From Streptomyces leeuwenhoekii (GTDB lineage: Bacteria; Actinomycetota; Actinomycetes; Streptomycetales; Streptomycetaceae): a DNA stretch of 64,000 nucleotides. The position numbers and the translations under genes are program-made. How positions within the stretch are numbered: position 1 is the stretch's first letter; the number at the start of each line of letters is the position of its first letter. The notes beneath the pieces were generated by a model. That model saw nothing but the letters and a program-made list of their open reading frames with translations. It had not been told where the DNA came from and made no database searches. Shown here piece by piece: positions 55,766 to 64,000 of the stretch. The stretch is from the NCBI RefSeq assembly GCF_001013905.1, contig NZ_LN831790.1, positions 5,904,001 to 5,968,000 of the forward strand, given 5' to 3'.

Positions 55766-57115
55766 TTACAGACCCGGAATCCGGCCGTTGCGGAACAGGT
55801 CCACGAAGATCTGGTGGTCGGCGCGGGCGCGCGCGCCGTAGTCGTGGGCGAAGTCGATCAGCAGCGGCGCGAAGCCCTCCTCGTCGGCGGCGATCGCCGC
55901 GTCGATGGCCCGCTCGGTGGAGAACGGCACCAGGGACTCGCCGGACTGGTCGTCCGCCGCCGCGTGCATGGCGGCCGTGGCCCGGCCCAGGTCGGCGACG
56001 ACCTCGGCGATCTCCTCCAGGTCGTCGATGTCGCCCCAGTCCAGGTCGACGGCGTAGGGCGAGATCTCGGCGACGAGCTGGCCCGCGCCGTCCAGCTCGG
56101 TCCAGCCCAGCCACGGGTCGGCGTGCGCCTGGAGGGCGCGCTGGGAGATCACCGTGCGGTGGCCCTCGTGCTGGAAGTAGTCGCGGATCGCCTGGTCGGT
56201 GATGTGCCGGGAGACGGCCGGGGTCTGGGCCTGCTTGATGTAGATCACCACATCGTTCTCCAGGGCGTCGCTGTTGCCCTCCAGCAGGATGTTGTACGAC
56301 GGCAGCCCGGCCGACCCGATGCCGATGCCCCGGCGGCCGACCACGTCCTTGACCCGGTAGGAGTCCGGGCGGGTCAGGGACGACTCCGGAAGCGTCTCCA
56401 GATAGCCGTCGAAGGCCGCCAGCACCTTGTAGCGGGTGGCGGCGTCCAGCTCGATGGAGCCGCCGCCCGGCGCGAACCGGCGTTCGAAGTCGCGGATCTC
56501 GGTCATCGAGTCCAGCAGCCCGAAGCGGGTCAGCGAACGGGCGTCGCGCAGCGCGTCCAGCAGCGGGCCCGACGCCGTGTCCAGGGTGAACGGCGGCACC
56601 TCGTCGCTCTTGGCGCCGGTCGCCAGGGAGTGGATCCGCTCGCGGTACGCGCCCGCGTACACCCGCACCAGCTCGGTGATCTGCTCGTCGCTGAGCGCCT
56701 TGGCGTACCCGATCAGGGCGATAGAGGCCGCGAAGCGCTTCAAGTCCCAGGTGAAGGGGCCGACGTACGCCTCGTCGAAGTCGTTGACGTTGAAGATCAG
56801 CCGGCCGGTCGAGTCCATGTACGTGCCGAAGTTCTCCGCGTGCAGGTCGCCGTGGATCCACACCCGGGACGTGCGGTCGTCGAGGTAGGGGCCGCGGCCG
56901 GAGGTGCCGCCGTCCCGCCCGGCGGCGTCGCGGGCCAGGTCGTGGTAGAAGAGGCACGCCGTGCCGCGGTAGAAGGCGAAGGCGGAGGCCGCCATCTTGC
57001 GGAACTTCACGCGGAACGCCGCCGGGTCGGCGGCCAGAAGCTCGCCGAAGGCGGTGTCGAAGACGGCGAGGATCTCCTCGCCGCGGTGCTCCTCGTCGAG
57101 CTGCGTGACCGGCAT
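55766..57115 (-). CDS. DUF2252 protein, aminoglycoside-kinase-like fold
   Basis: A 449-residue cytoplasmic protein of the DUF2252 family. VWIHGDLHAENFG resembles the HGDxxxxN catalytic loop of phosphotransferases of the APH type, and FNVNDFDEAYVGPFTWDLKR supplies the metal-binding DFD-like motif. A P-loop-like Gly-rich segment (VGRRGIGIGSAGLPSYNILLEG) and a C-terminal helical part follow. The substrate is unknown. ATG at 57115 follows AGGAGG with 9 nt spacing. It is divergent from dnaE. Confidence 0.9.
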   Translation of the reverse strand: MPVTQLDEEHRGEEILAVFDTAFGELLAADPAAFRVKFRKMAASAFAFYRGTACLFYHDLARDAAGRDGGTSGRGPYLDDRTSRVWIHGDLHAENFGTYMDSTGRLIFNVNDFDEAYVGPFTWDLKRFAASIALIGYAKALSDEQITELVRVYAGAYRERIHSLATGAKSDEVPPFTLDTASGPLLDALRDARSLTRFGLLDSMTEIRDFERRFAPGGGSIELDAATRYKVLAAFDGYLETLPESSLTRPDSYRVKDVVGRRGIGIGSAGLPSYNILLEGNSDALENDVVIYIKQAQTPAVSRHITDQAIRDYFQHEGHRTVISQRALQAHADPWLGWTELDGAGQLVAEISPYAVDLDWGDIDDLEEIAEVVADLGRATAAMHAAADDQSGESLVPFSTERAIDAAIAADEEGFAPLLIDFAHDYGARARADHQIFVDLFRNGRIPGL

Positions 57116-57300
57116 CGCTGGGTGCCTCCTGGTGCGGGTGGTGCGTGACGAATGGGGCGGACGTTTCCGCAGGTGCGCGGCGGCTTCCGCCGCGCGCCGG
57201 GCGAGGGCCCGTCCGGATCAACGTCCGGGCGTCCGCCCGAGTGCCCGGCGCGCCCTCCGACGGTACGCGGGTGAGCCCTCCGGCTGTCGGTGCCGGGGCA

Positions 57301-57306
57301 TAGACT
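57301..57306 (+). promoter_or_regulatory. Candidate -10 box of the dnaE promoter
   Basis: TAGACT, 62 nt before the GTG start of dnaE, matches HrdB-type -10 boxes. No good -35 is found at the usual spacing. Confidence 0.4.
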
Positions 57307-57368
57307 TCGACGCTGACCCCCCAGACTGTCCGCAGCCTGTCGCCCAGCGTTTCCCCAGGAGGCCGCAC

Positions 57369-60300
57369 GTGTCGAAGCCGCCCTTCACGCACCTGCACGT
57401 CCACACCCAGTACTCGCTGCTGGACGGTGCCGCGCGGCTGAAGGACATGTTCAACGCGTGCAACGAGATGGGCATGACGCACATCGCCATGTCCGACCAC
57501 GGCAACCTGCACGGTGCGTACGATTTCTTCCACTCCGCGCAGAAGGCCGGGATCACCCCGATCATCGGGATCGAGGCGTATGTCGCGCCGGAGTCGCGCC
57601 GCAACAAGCGCAAGATCCTCTGGGGCCAGCCGCACCAGAAGCGGGACGACGTCTCCGGCTCCGGCGGCTACACGCACAAGACCATCTGGGCGGTCGACAG
57701 CACCGGCCTGCACAACCTCTTCCGCCTCTCCTCGGACGCCTACGCCGAGGGCTGGCTGCAGAAGTGGCCCCGGATGGACAAGGAGACCATCGCCCAGTGG
57801 TCCACCGGGCTCGTCGCCTCCACCGGCTGCCCCTCCGGTGAGGTGCAGACCCGGCTGCGCCTCGGCCACTTCGACGAGGCGCTGAAGGCGGCCGCCGACT
57901 ACCAGGACATCTTCGGCAAGGACCGCTACTTCCTGGAGCTGATGGACCACGGCATCGAGATCGAGCGCCGGGTCCGCGACGGTCTGCTGGAGATCGGCAA
58001 GAAGCTCGGCATCCCCCCGCTGGTCACCAACGACTCGCACTACACCTACGCGCACGAGGCGCAGGCGCACGACGCGCTGCTGTGCATCCAGACCGGCAAG
58101 AACCTCTCCGACCCGGACCGCTTCAAGTTCGACGGCACCGGCTACTACCTGAAGTCGACGGAGGAGATGTACGCCATCGACTCCTCCGACGCCTGGCAGG
58201 AGGGGTGCGCCAACACGCGGCTGATCGCCGAGATGGTCGACACCACCGGCATGTTCGAGAAGCGCGACCTCATGCCGAAGTTCGACATCCCGGAGGGGTA
58301 CACCGAGGTCACCTGGTTCCAGGAGGAGGTCCGCCGCGGCATGGAGCGCCGCTACCCGGGCGGCATCCCCGAGGACCGCATGAAGCAGGCCGAGTACGAG
58401 ATGGACGTCATCATCTCGATGGGCTTCCCCGGCTACTTCCTCGTGGTCGCCGACTTCATCATGTGGGCCAAGAAGCAGGGCATCGCCGTCGGCCCCGGCC
58501 GTGGCTCCGCGGCCGGCTCGATCGTCGCCTACGCGCTCGGCATCACCGACCTCGACCCGATCCCGCACGGCCTGATCTTCGAGCGGTTCCTCAACCCCGA
58601 GCGCATCTCGATGCCCGATGTCGACATCGACTTCGATGAGCGCCGGCGCGCCGAGGTGATCCGGTACGTGACCGAGAAGTACGGCGCCGACAAGGTCGCC
58701 CAGATCGGCACCTACGGCACCATCAAGGCCAAGAACGCGATCAAGGACTCCGCGCGCGTGCTGGGCTACCCGTACGCGATGGGCGACCGCATCACCAAGG
58801 CGATGCCCGCCGACGTCCTCGGCAAGGGCATCCCGCTGTCCGGCATCACCGACCCCGAGCACCCCCGGTACTCGGAGGCGGGCGAGGTCCGCTCGATGTA
58901 CGAGAACGAGCCGGACGTGAAGAAGGTCATCGACACCGCGCGCGGCGTCGAGGGCCTGGTGCGGCAGATGGGCGTGCACGCCGCCGGCGTGATCATGTCC
59001 AGCGAGCCGATCGTCGACCACGTCCCGGTCTGGGTCAGGCACACCGACGGCGTCACCATCACGCAGTGGGACTACCCGAGCTGTGAGTCGCTCGGCCTGC
59101 TGAAGATGGACTTCCTGGGCCTGCGCAACCTCACGATCATGGACGACGCCGTCAAGATGGTGAAGGCGAACAAGGGGATCGACATCGATCTCCTCAGCCT
59201 CCCGCTCGACGACCCGACCACCTTCGAGCTGCTCCAGCGCGGCGACACCCTCGGCGTGTTCCAGTTCGACGGCGGCCCCATGCGCTCCCTGCTGCGCATG
59301 ATGAAGCCCGACAACTTCGAGGACATCTCCGCCGTCTCGGCCCTGTACCGGCCGGGACCGATGGGCATGAACTCGCACATCAACTACGCCCTGCGCAAGA
59401 ACGGCCAGCAGGAGATCACGCCGATCCACCCGGAGCTGGAGGAGCCGCTCAGGGAGGTCCTGGACGTCACCTACGGCCTGATCGTCTACCAGGAGCAGGT
59501 GCAGAAGGCCGCCCAGATCATCGCCGGCTACTCGCTCGGCGAGGCCGACATCCTCCGCCGCGTGATGGGCAAGAAGAAGCCCGAGGAGCTGGCGAAGAAC
59601 TTCGTCCTCTTCCAGGAGGGCGCCCGCAAGAAGGGCTACAGCGACGAGGCCATCCAGGCGCTGTGGGACGTGCTGGTCCCCTTCGCCGGCTACGCGTTCA
59701 ACAAGGCGCACTCCGCCGCGTACGGCCTGGTGTCGTACTGGACGGCGTACCTGAAGGCGAACCACCCCGCCGAGTACATGGCCGCGCTGCTCACCTCCGT
59801 CAAGGACGACAAGGACAAGTCGGCCGTCTACCTCAACGAGTGCCGCCGGATGGGCATCAAGGTGCTCCCGCCCAACGTCAACGAGTCCGAGGCGAACTTC
59901 GCCGCGCAGGGCGACGACGTGATCCTCTTCGGCCTGTCCGCGGTGCGCAACGTCGGCACCAACGTGGTCGAGTCGATCATCCGGTGCCGCAAGGCCAAGG
60001 GGAAGTACACCTCCTTCCCCGACTACCTCGACAAGGTCGAGGCGGTCGTCTGCAACAAGCGCACCACCGAATCGCTGATCAAGGCCGGCGCCTTCGACTC
60101 CATGGGCCACACCCGCAAGGGCCTCATGGCGCAGTACGAGCCCATGATCGACAACGTGGTCGCGGTCAAGCGCAAGGAGGCCGAGGGGCAGTTCGACCTC
60201 TTCGGCGGCATGGGCGAGGAGGACAGTAGCGAGCCCGGCTTCGGGCTGGACGTGGAGTTCTCCACCGACGAGTGGGACAAGACCTATCTGCTCGCCCAGG

Positions 60301-60908
60301 AGCGGGAGATGCTCGGTCTGTACGTCTCCGACCACCCGCTGTTCGGCCTGGAGCACATCCTGTCCGACAAGGCCGACGCGGGCATCTCCCAGCTCACCGG
60401 CGGCGACTTCGGCGACGGCGCGGTGGTCACCATCGGCGGCATCATCTCCGGCCTCCAGCGCAAGATGACCAAGCAGGGCAACGCCTGGGCCATCGCCACC
60501 GTGGAGGACCTCGCCGGCTCCATCGAGTGCATGTTCTTCCCGGCGACCTACCAGCTCGTCTCCACCCAACTCGTCGAGGACGCCGTCGTGTTCGTCAAGG
60601 GGCGCCTGGACAAGCGCGAGGACGTGCCCCGGCTGGTCGCGATGGAACTGATGGTCCCCGACCTGTCCAACGCGGGCACCAACGCGCCCGTGGTGCTCAC
60701 CATCCCGGCCACCCGGGTCACCCCGCCCATGGTCAGCCGCCTCGGCGAGATCCTCACCCATCACAAGGGCGACAGCGAGGTCCGGATCAAGCTCCAGGGC
60801 CCGACCAGGACGACGGTGCTGCGCCTGGACCGGCACCGGGTGAAGCCCGATCCGGCCCTCTTCGGCGACTTGAAGGTGCTGCTCGGCCCGTCCTGCCTGG
60901 CCGGTTAG
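57369..60908 (+). CDS. dnaE: DNA polymerase III alpha subunit DnaE
   Basis: Replicative polymerase catalytic subunit. The 1179-residue protein has an N-terminal PHP domain (FTHLHVHTQYSLLDGA, SDHGNLHGAYDF), the palm with GPGRGSAAGSIVAYALGITDLDP (given in part) and the catalytic aspartates in PDVDIDFDERRR, fingers (GVHAAGVIMS), a helix-hairpin-helix region and an OB fold (VTIGGIISGLQRKMTKQGN). It is essential. GTG at 57369 has AGGAGG 6 nt upstream and begins the conserved MSKPPFTHLHVH. A GNRA-loop terminator follows. Confidence 0.98.
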   Translation: MSKPPFTHLHVHTQYSLLDGAARLKDMFNACNEMGMTHIAMSDHGNLHGAYDFFHSAQKAGITPIIGIEAYVAPESRRNKRKILWGQPHQKRDDVSGSGGYTHKTIWAVDSTGLHNLFRLSSDAYAEGWLQKWPRMDKETIAQWSTGLVASTGCPSGEVQTRLRLGHFDEALKAAADYQDIFGKDRYFLELMDHGIEIERRVRDGLLEIGKKLGIPPLVTNDSHYTYAHEAQAHDALLCIQTGKNLSDPDRFKFDGTGYYLKSTEEMYAIDSSDAWQEGCANTRLIAEMVDTTGMFEKRDLMPKFDIPEGYTEVTWFQEEVRRGMERRYPGGIPEDRMKQAEYEMDVIISMGFPGYFLVVADFIMWAKKQGIAVGPGRGSAAGSIVAYALGITDLDPIPHGLIFERFLNPERISMPDVDIDFDERRRAEVIRYVTEKYGADKVAQIGTYGTIKAKNAIKDSARVLGYPYAMGDRITKAMPADVLGKGIPLSGITDPEHPRYSEAGEVRSMYENEPDVKKVIDTARGVEGLVRQMGVHAAGVIMSSEPIVDHVPVWVRHTDGVTITQWDYPSCESLGLLKMDFLGLRNLTIMDDAVKMVKANKGIDIDLLSLPLDDPTTFELLQRGDTLGVFQFDGGPMRSLLRMMKPDNFEDISAVSALYRPGPMGMNSHINYALRKNGQQEITPIHPELEEPLREVLDVTYGLIVYQEQVQKAAQIIAGYSLGEADILRRVMGKKKPEELAKNFVLFQEGARKKGYSDEAIQALWDVLVPFAGYAFNKAHSAAYGLVSYWTAYLKANHPAEYMAALLTSVKDDKDKSAVYLNECRRMGIKVLPPNVNESEANFAAQGDDVILFGLSAVRNVGTNVVESIIRCRKAKGKYTSFPDYLDKVEAVVCNKRTTESLIKAGAFDSMGHTRKGLMAQYEPMIDNVVAVKRKEAEGQFDLFGGMGEEDSSEPGFGLDVEFSTDEWDKTYLLAQEREMLGLYVSDHPLFGLEHILSDKADAGISQLTGGDFGDGAVVTIGGIISGLQRKMTKQGNAWAIATVEDLAGSIECMFFPATYQLVSTQLVEDAVVFVKGRLDKREDVPRLVAMELMVPDLSNAGTNAPVVLTIPATRVTPPMVSRLGEILTHHKGDSEVRIKLQGPTRTTVLRLDRHRVKPDPALFGDLKVLLGPSCLAG

Positions 60909-60947
60909 CCGTACGGCCGGAAGCACCGGCCGACGCACCCGACGCAC

Positions 60948-60981
60948 CGAGGGGCGCACCCGGCAACGGGTGCGCCCCTCG
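60948..60981 (+). terminator. Strong GNRA-loop terminator of dnaE
   Basis: CGAGGGGCGCACCCG (60948-60962) pairs perfectly with 60967-60981 around the tetraloop GCAA, 40 nt after the dnaE stop. Confidence 0.85.
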
Positions 60982-61031
60982 TGTCGTGCGCCGGGCCCTC
61001 AACGGCCCCTGCCGCGCACGCGGTTACCGGC

Positions 61032-61199
61032 TCAGTTGTGGCCGAAGCGCTTCTGCCTGCCCTTGCGGCCGGTTATCTCGCCGGGCGTGGCCTGCGAGGT
61101 GCGCTGCTCGTCCTGCGGCTCCAGCGTGGCGGTCGGGGACGACTGCGGGGCGCGCTCCGCGCGCGGCTGCTTACGGTCACGGTTCTTGTTCTTGGCCAT
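61032..61199 (-). CDS. Small basic protein of 55 residues
   Basis: An ORF beginning MAKNKNRDRKQPRAERAPQS and ending GRKGRQKRFGHN, read on the minus strand. ATG at 61199 has a full AGGAGG 9 nt upstream. Composition is unlike random GC-rich frames: Lys, Arg, Asn and Gln are abundant and wobble positions are GC-biased. The protein is strongly basic with a short acidic-polar middle and is probably disordered. I know of similar small proteins in other Streptomyces, without assigned function. A TAGATC -10-like box lies near 61220. Confidence 0.85.
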   Translation of the reverse strand: MAKNKNRDRKQPRAERAPQSSPTATLEPQDEQRTSQATPGEITGRKGRQKRFGHN

Positions 61200-61423
61200 G
61201 GTGATCTGCCTCCTGTGGGGGATCTAGGGGCCAGGGCCGGGACCAGATTCACATAGGCAGATAAAGAACGCATGTCGGGCAATTACCGTCTGTGACAGGG
61301 CTCATCGGCCGGTGAAGCGCCGAAACGCCACGCCGAAGATCGAGTTCGGACCGTTAACCCCGGCGTGGTCGGGCAGACTCGAAGCAAGCCCGAAGCAAAC
61401 CTCCCGGAAAGAGGGTGGATCGC

Positions 61424-62641
61424 GTGGACCGCTGCATCGTCCTGGTGGACGCCGGGTATCTGCTGGGGGCCGCCGCCAGTCTCCTCGCCGGGGAGCCCTC
61501 GCGGTCCCGCATCACCGTCGACCACGCCGCCCTCATCCAGGGGCTGCGCGAGCGCGCCGAGTCCGACACGCGCCAGCCCCTGCTGCGCATCTACTGGTTC
61601 GACGGCGCCCCCGACCGCGTCCCGCAGCCCGAGCACCGCCGGCTGCGCGTGATGCCCCGGGTCACCGTCCGGCTCGGCGCCCTGACCCGCAGCGACGGCC
61701 GCTGGGCGCAGAAGGGCGTGGACGCCGCCATGCACGCCGAACTGACCGAGCTGGCCCGCAACCGCGCCTGCTCCGACATCGTGCTGGTGACCGGCGACGG
61801 CGACCTGCTGCCCGGCATGATGGCGGCGAAGGAGCACGGTGTCGCCGTCCACCTGTGGGCCGTGCAGGCCGCCGACGGCGACTACAACCAGTCCGAGGAC
61901 CTGGTCGCCGAGGCCGACGAGCGGCGCGTACTGGACCGTAGCTGGATCACCAAGGCGGTACGCGCCAAGGAGCTGACCGGGGTGTGCGCGCCGCCGCCCG
62001 CACCCCGCCCCGAGATCGCCGCGATCCTCTCCGCCCCCCTGCCGGAGTCCGCGCTGCCCGCCCCCGTGGAGCGGCCCGCCGACGAGCCGCCGCACCCGAC
62101 GGCGTCCACCGCCGCGCGCAACGGCAGCGCCGAGCGCGTACCGGCCGCCAAGGGCGTGCCCACCCCCAAGGACCTCGCCGCACTGCGCGCCCCCGGCCCC
62201 CAGCACGCCGCCGCGCATCCGGCCTCCGCGACCCTGCGCTGGTCCTCCGACAAGGGCTGGGTCGACCGCCCCGTCTCCGAGCCCCCCGACGCGGCCTCGA
62301 TGCCGACGCTCGCGCAGCTCACCACCGCGGAGCAGCGGTGGGCCGACCGCGAGGAGGACATCACCACGGTCGGCGGCGACCCCTACGAGGTGGGGCAGGT
62401 CTTCGCCCGCCGCTGGGTGGAGCGCCTCGGCGACCAGAGCCATCTGCAGAAGCTCTCGGGCATGTACCCGCGCATCCCGCACCGCGTCGACGGCGAGCTG
62501 CTGCGCTACGCCGCCCGCTTCGGGCTGCTCGCCCACAAGGACGACCAGATCGACGAACGCGACCGGTACGCGATCCGGGCCGGCTTCTGGCGGGAGATCG
62601 ACCAGCGGACGGCGGTCGAGCGCGCCCCGGCCGAGGAGTGA
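61424..62641 (+). CDS. NYN-domain (PIN-like) protein
   Basis: A 405-residue protein. The N-terminal NYN domain has the acidic residues expected for a PIN-like RNase fold: VDAGYLL, KGVDAAMHAEL and IVLVTGDGDLLPGM. A disordered Ala/Pro linker (about residues 190-285) leads to a conserved C-terminal region (EVGQVFARRWVERL, GELLRYAARFGLL) possibly a winged or Lotus-like RNA-binding domain. NYN proteins usually cleave or process RNA. GTG at 61424 is chosen because conserved sequence starts there and GAGGG lies 7 nt ahead; GTG at 61415 is an alternative. Confidence 0.88.
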   Translation: MDRCIVLVDAGYLLGAAASLLAGEPSRSRITVDHAALIQGLRERAESDTRQPLLRIYWFDGAPDRVPQPEHRRLRVMPRVTVRLGALTRSDGRWAQKGVDAAMHAELTELARNRACSDIVLVTGDGDLLPGMMAAKEHGVAVHLWAVQAADGDYNQSEDLVAEADERRVLDRSWITKAVRAKELTGVCAPPPAPRPEIAAILSAPLPESALPAPVERPADEPPHPTASTAARNGSAERVPAAKGVPTPKDLAALRAPGPQHAAAHPASATLRWSSDKGWVDRPVSEPPDAASMPTLAQLTTAEQRWADREEDITTVGGDPYEVGQVFARRWVERLGDQSHLQKLSGMYPRIPHRVDGELLRYAARFGLLAHKDDQIDERDRYAIRAGFWREIDQRTAVERAPAEE

Positions 62642-62797
62642 GCGCCGCGTCCGAGCCGCCGCGGCCGGGGGTCCGCCGCGGCGCCTTTCCGCGCCCGCCC
62701 GCCGTCCGCCGCGCGAGGGGGAGGGTTGCGCCGAGTTGACGCTTATGGGGCCACCCGGGAGCGGGCCCGGGACGCCGACCCCGTAGGCTCGTCCCTT

Positions 62798-63817
62798 GTG
62801 AGTACGCGCGCGGCACAGACATCTCGGCACCGTGATGACGTGGTGTGCGTGGTGCGCGGACTGACCAAGACCTACCCGGCCGTGCGCGGCCGGCGCGGCG
62901 TCCCCGCGACGCCCGAGGTGCGCGCCACCGACGACGTCCGGCTGGAGATCCGGCGCGGGGAGATCTTCGGGCTGCTGGGCCCGAACGGCGCCGGCAAGTC
63001 CACCCTGGTGCGGCAGCTCACCGGACTGATGCGGCCCGACGCCGGCACCGTGCGGATCCTCGGCCACGACATCGTGCGGCACCCGGAGCGGGCCTCGCGG
63101 ATCCTCGCCTACCTCGGGCAGGAGTCGACCGCCCTGGACGAGCTGACCGTGTCGCTGGCCGCCGAGACCACCGGGCGGCTGCGCGGCCTGGACGCCCGGC
63201 GGGCCCGTGACGAGCGCGACGCCGTCCTGGACGAGCTGGGCCTCACCCCGATCGCCGGACGTCCGCTGAAGAAGCTCTCCGGCGGCCAGCGGCGCCTGGC
63301 CTGCTTCGCCGCCGCGCTGGTGGGGGAGCGCCCGCTGCTCGTCCTGGACGAGCCGACCACCGGCATGGACCCGGTGGCGCGGCGGGCGGTGTGGGCCGCC
63401 GTCGACCGGCGCCGGGCCGAGCGCGGCACCACCGTGCTGCTCGTCACCCACAACGTCATCGAGGCCGAGACCGTCCTGGACCGGGTCGCGGTCCTCGACC
63501 GCGGCCGGGTCATCGCCTGCGACACGCCCGCCGGGCTGAAGGAGCAGGTCGCCGGCGAGGTCCGCGTCGACCTGGTGTGGCGCGAGACGGCCCCCCTGCA
63601 CGTCCCCGAGGTCGCCGCGCTGCGGGACCGCGCCGCCGAGTCCGGCCGCCGCTGGACGCTGCGGCTCGCGCCCGAGGAGGCCCGCACGGTCGTCGCCACC
63701 GTCACCGGCGGGGCCGCCTTCGCCGCCCTGGACGACTTCACGCTCGCCACCCCGAGCCTGGAGGACGTGTACCTGGCGCTGGGCGGCGCCGCCCGGCAGG
63801 GGCTGGTGAAGGCGTGA
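62798..63817 (+). CDS. ABC transporter ATP-binding protein
   Basis: A 339-residue ABC ATPase of the drug or lipid exporter (DrrA-like) type. Walker A is GLLGPNGAGKSTLVRQL, the signature LSGGQRRLACFAAAL, Walker B LLVLDEPTTGMD and the switch His lies in LLVTHNVIEAE. All catalytic residues are intact, unlike the ATPase near 14 kb. A C-terminal extension (VDLVWRETAPLHVPEVAALRDRAA) follows the core. GTG at 62798 lies 8 nt after a TAGGCT -10 box (62784-62789), so the message is probably leaderless. Its stop overlaps the next gene. Confidence 0.94.
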   Translation: MSTRAAQTSRHRDDVVCVVRGLTKTYPAVRGRRGVPATPEVRATDDVRLEIRRGEIFGLLGPNGAGKSTLVRQLTGLMRPDAGTVRILGHDIVRHPERASRILAYLGQESTALDELTVSLAAETTGRLRGLDARRARDERDAVLDELGLTPIAGRPLKKLSGGQRRLACFAAALVGERPLLVLDEPTTGMDPVARRAVWAAVDRRRAERGTTVLLVTHNVIEAETVLDRVAVLDRGRVIACDTPAGLKEQVAGEVRVDLVWRETAPLHVPEVAALRDRAAESGRRWTLRLAPEEARTVVATVTGGAAFAALDDFTLATPSLEDVYLALGGAARQGLVKA

Positions 63818-64000
63818 GCACGCGGGCCGCCGCCTCCCCGTCCACCGGCCGGGGCGACGTCCCCCGGAGCCCCGGCGGCGCCTCGGCACCCCCGGGAGTC
63901 CCGTCCGCCGCCAGGGAAAACCTCAGTGACCTCAGCGAAGAGGAGCAGCACGACGTGAGTGTCGTACCCGCCGATGTCCTGCCGGGCGGCGCCGTGGCCG
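63814..64000 (+). CDS. Start of a gene coupled to the ABC ATPase, probably the permease (partial)
   Basis: GTG at 63814 overlaps the ATPase stop by 4 nt and the frame stays open to the window end. The visible 62 residues are an Ala/Pro/Ser-rich, hydrophilic N-terminus without a membrane helix. An ABC-2 type permease would be expected by position; a second in-frame GTG with a GAGGAG site at 63955 is an alternative start. No domain can be confirmed. Confidence 0.55.
   Translation, partial: MSTRAAASPSTGRGDVPRSPGGASAPPGVPSAARENLSDLSEEEQHDVSVVPADVLPGGAVA

Noticed and set aside
55716..60959. 1747-residue open frame on the minus strand opposite dnaE
   Set aside because: It runs antisense across dnaE and the DUF2252 gene, is His/Val/Asp/Gly-rich and has no domain. 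It is a GC-bias shadow of real genes.
61283..63889. 868-residue minus-strand frame opposite the NYN and ABC genes
   Set aside because: Antisense to two genes with clear motifs; low-complexity composition.

Overview
The window is a chromosomal segment of a high-GC actinomycete, almost certainly a Streptomyces. Base composition is very GC-rich with strong third-position GC bias, GTG starts are frequent, many promoters sit 6-8 nt from the start codon (leaderless transcripts), and the gene order is the streptomycete division and cell wall (dcw) neighbourhood. No rRNA, tRNA, insertion sequence, prophage or CRISPR array was seen. This is conserved core chromosome rather than an accessory island.

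Region 1 (1-9137): the visible part of a PASTA Ser/Thr kinase (PknL-like), then a thiamin operon thiO-thiS-thiG on the minus strand behind a TPP riboswitch. Divergent from it are a small conserved protein, a flavoprotein reductase, an Rv2175c-type DNA-binding protein, thiE, metF and a Tyr/Gly-rich membrane protein. Kinase plus Rv2175c protein plus a MetF gene recalls the mycobacterial pknL neighbourhood.

Region 2 (9184-23030): a phytoene-desaturase-like flavoprotein; a three-gene operon of a highly degenerate ABC ATPase, a YhgE/Pip-type membrane protein and a TetR regulator, with a perfect palindrome at its promoter; a HEPN protein carrying an R-x4-H motif; a methyltransferase; a DUF3040 protein; the moxR-DUF58-tgpA operon; and a beta-carbonic anhydrase.

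Region 3 (23252-41204): the dcw cluster, rsmH-ftsL-ftsI-murE-murF-mraY-murD-ftsW-murG-ftsQ-ftsZ-pgeF-yggS-sepF-yggT-divIVA. Most genes overlap or nearly abut; larger gaps precede ftsW, ftsZ and sepF. It builds lipid II (MurE, MurF, MurD, MraY, MurG), polymerises septal wall (FtsW, FtsI), assembles the Z-ring (FtsZ, SepF) and directs polar growth (DivIVA). mraZ, murC, ddl and ftsA are absent. A separate promoter region with at least two candidate promoters and a perfect inverted repeat precedes ftsZ. A 17-bp hairpin ends the cluster.

Region 4 (41259-64000): ileS (type II) behind a translational T-box with an AUC specifier; a DksA/TraR-type protein with a histone-H1-like Lys/Ala tract; lspA, a RluD-family pseudouridine synthase and a GNAT enzyme; a Na+/H+ antiporter facing an MscS channel; a dienelactone-hydrolase-like enzyme overlapping a Tat-exported PhoD phosphatase tail to tail; a DsbA-like protein paired with a membrane protein; a DUF2252 protein; dnaE; a 55-residue basic protein; a NYN-domain protein; and the start of an ABC transporter operon cut by the window edge.

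The least explained items are the degenerate ABC ATPase operon, the HEPN protein, the DsbA/membrane-protein pair, the palindromic ftsZ leader and several short tandem repeats in intergenic DNA. I found no clear undescribed multi-gene system.
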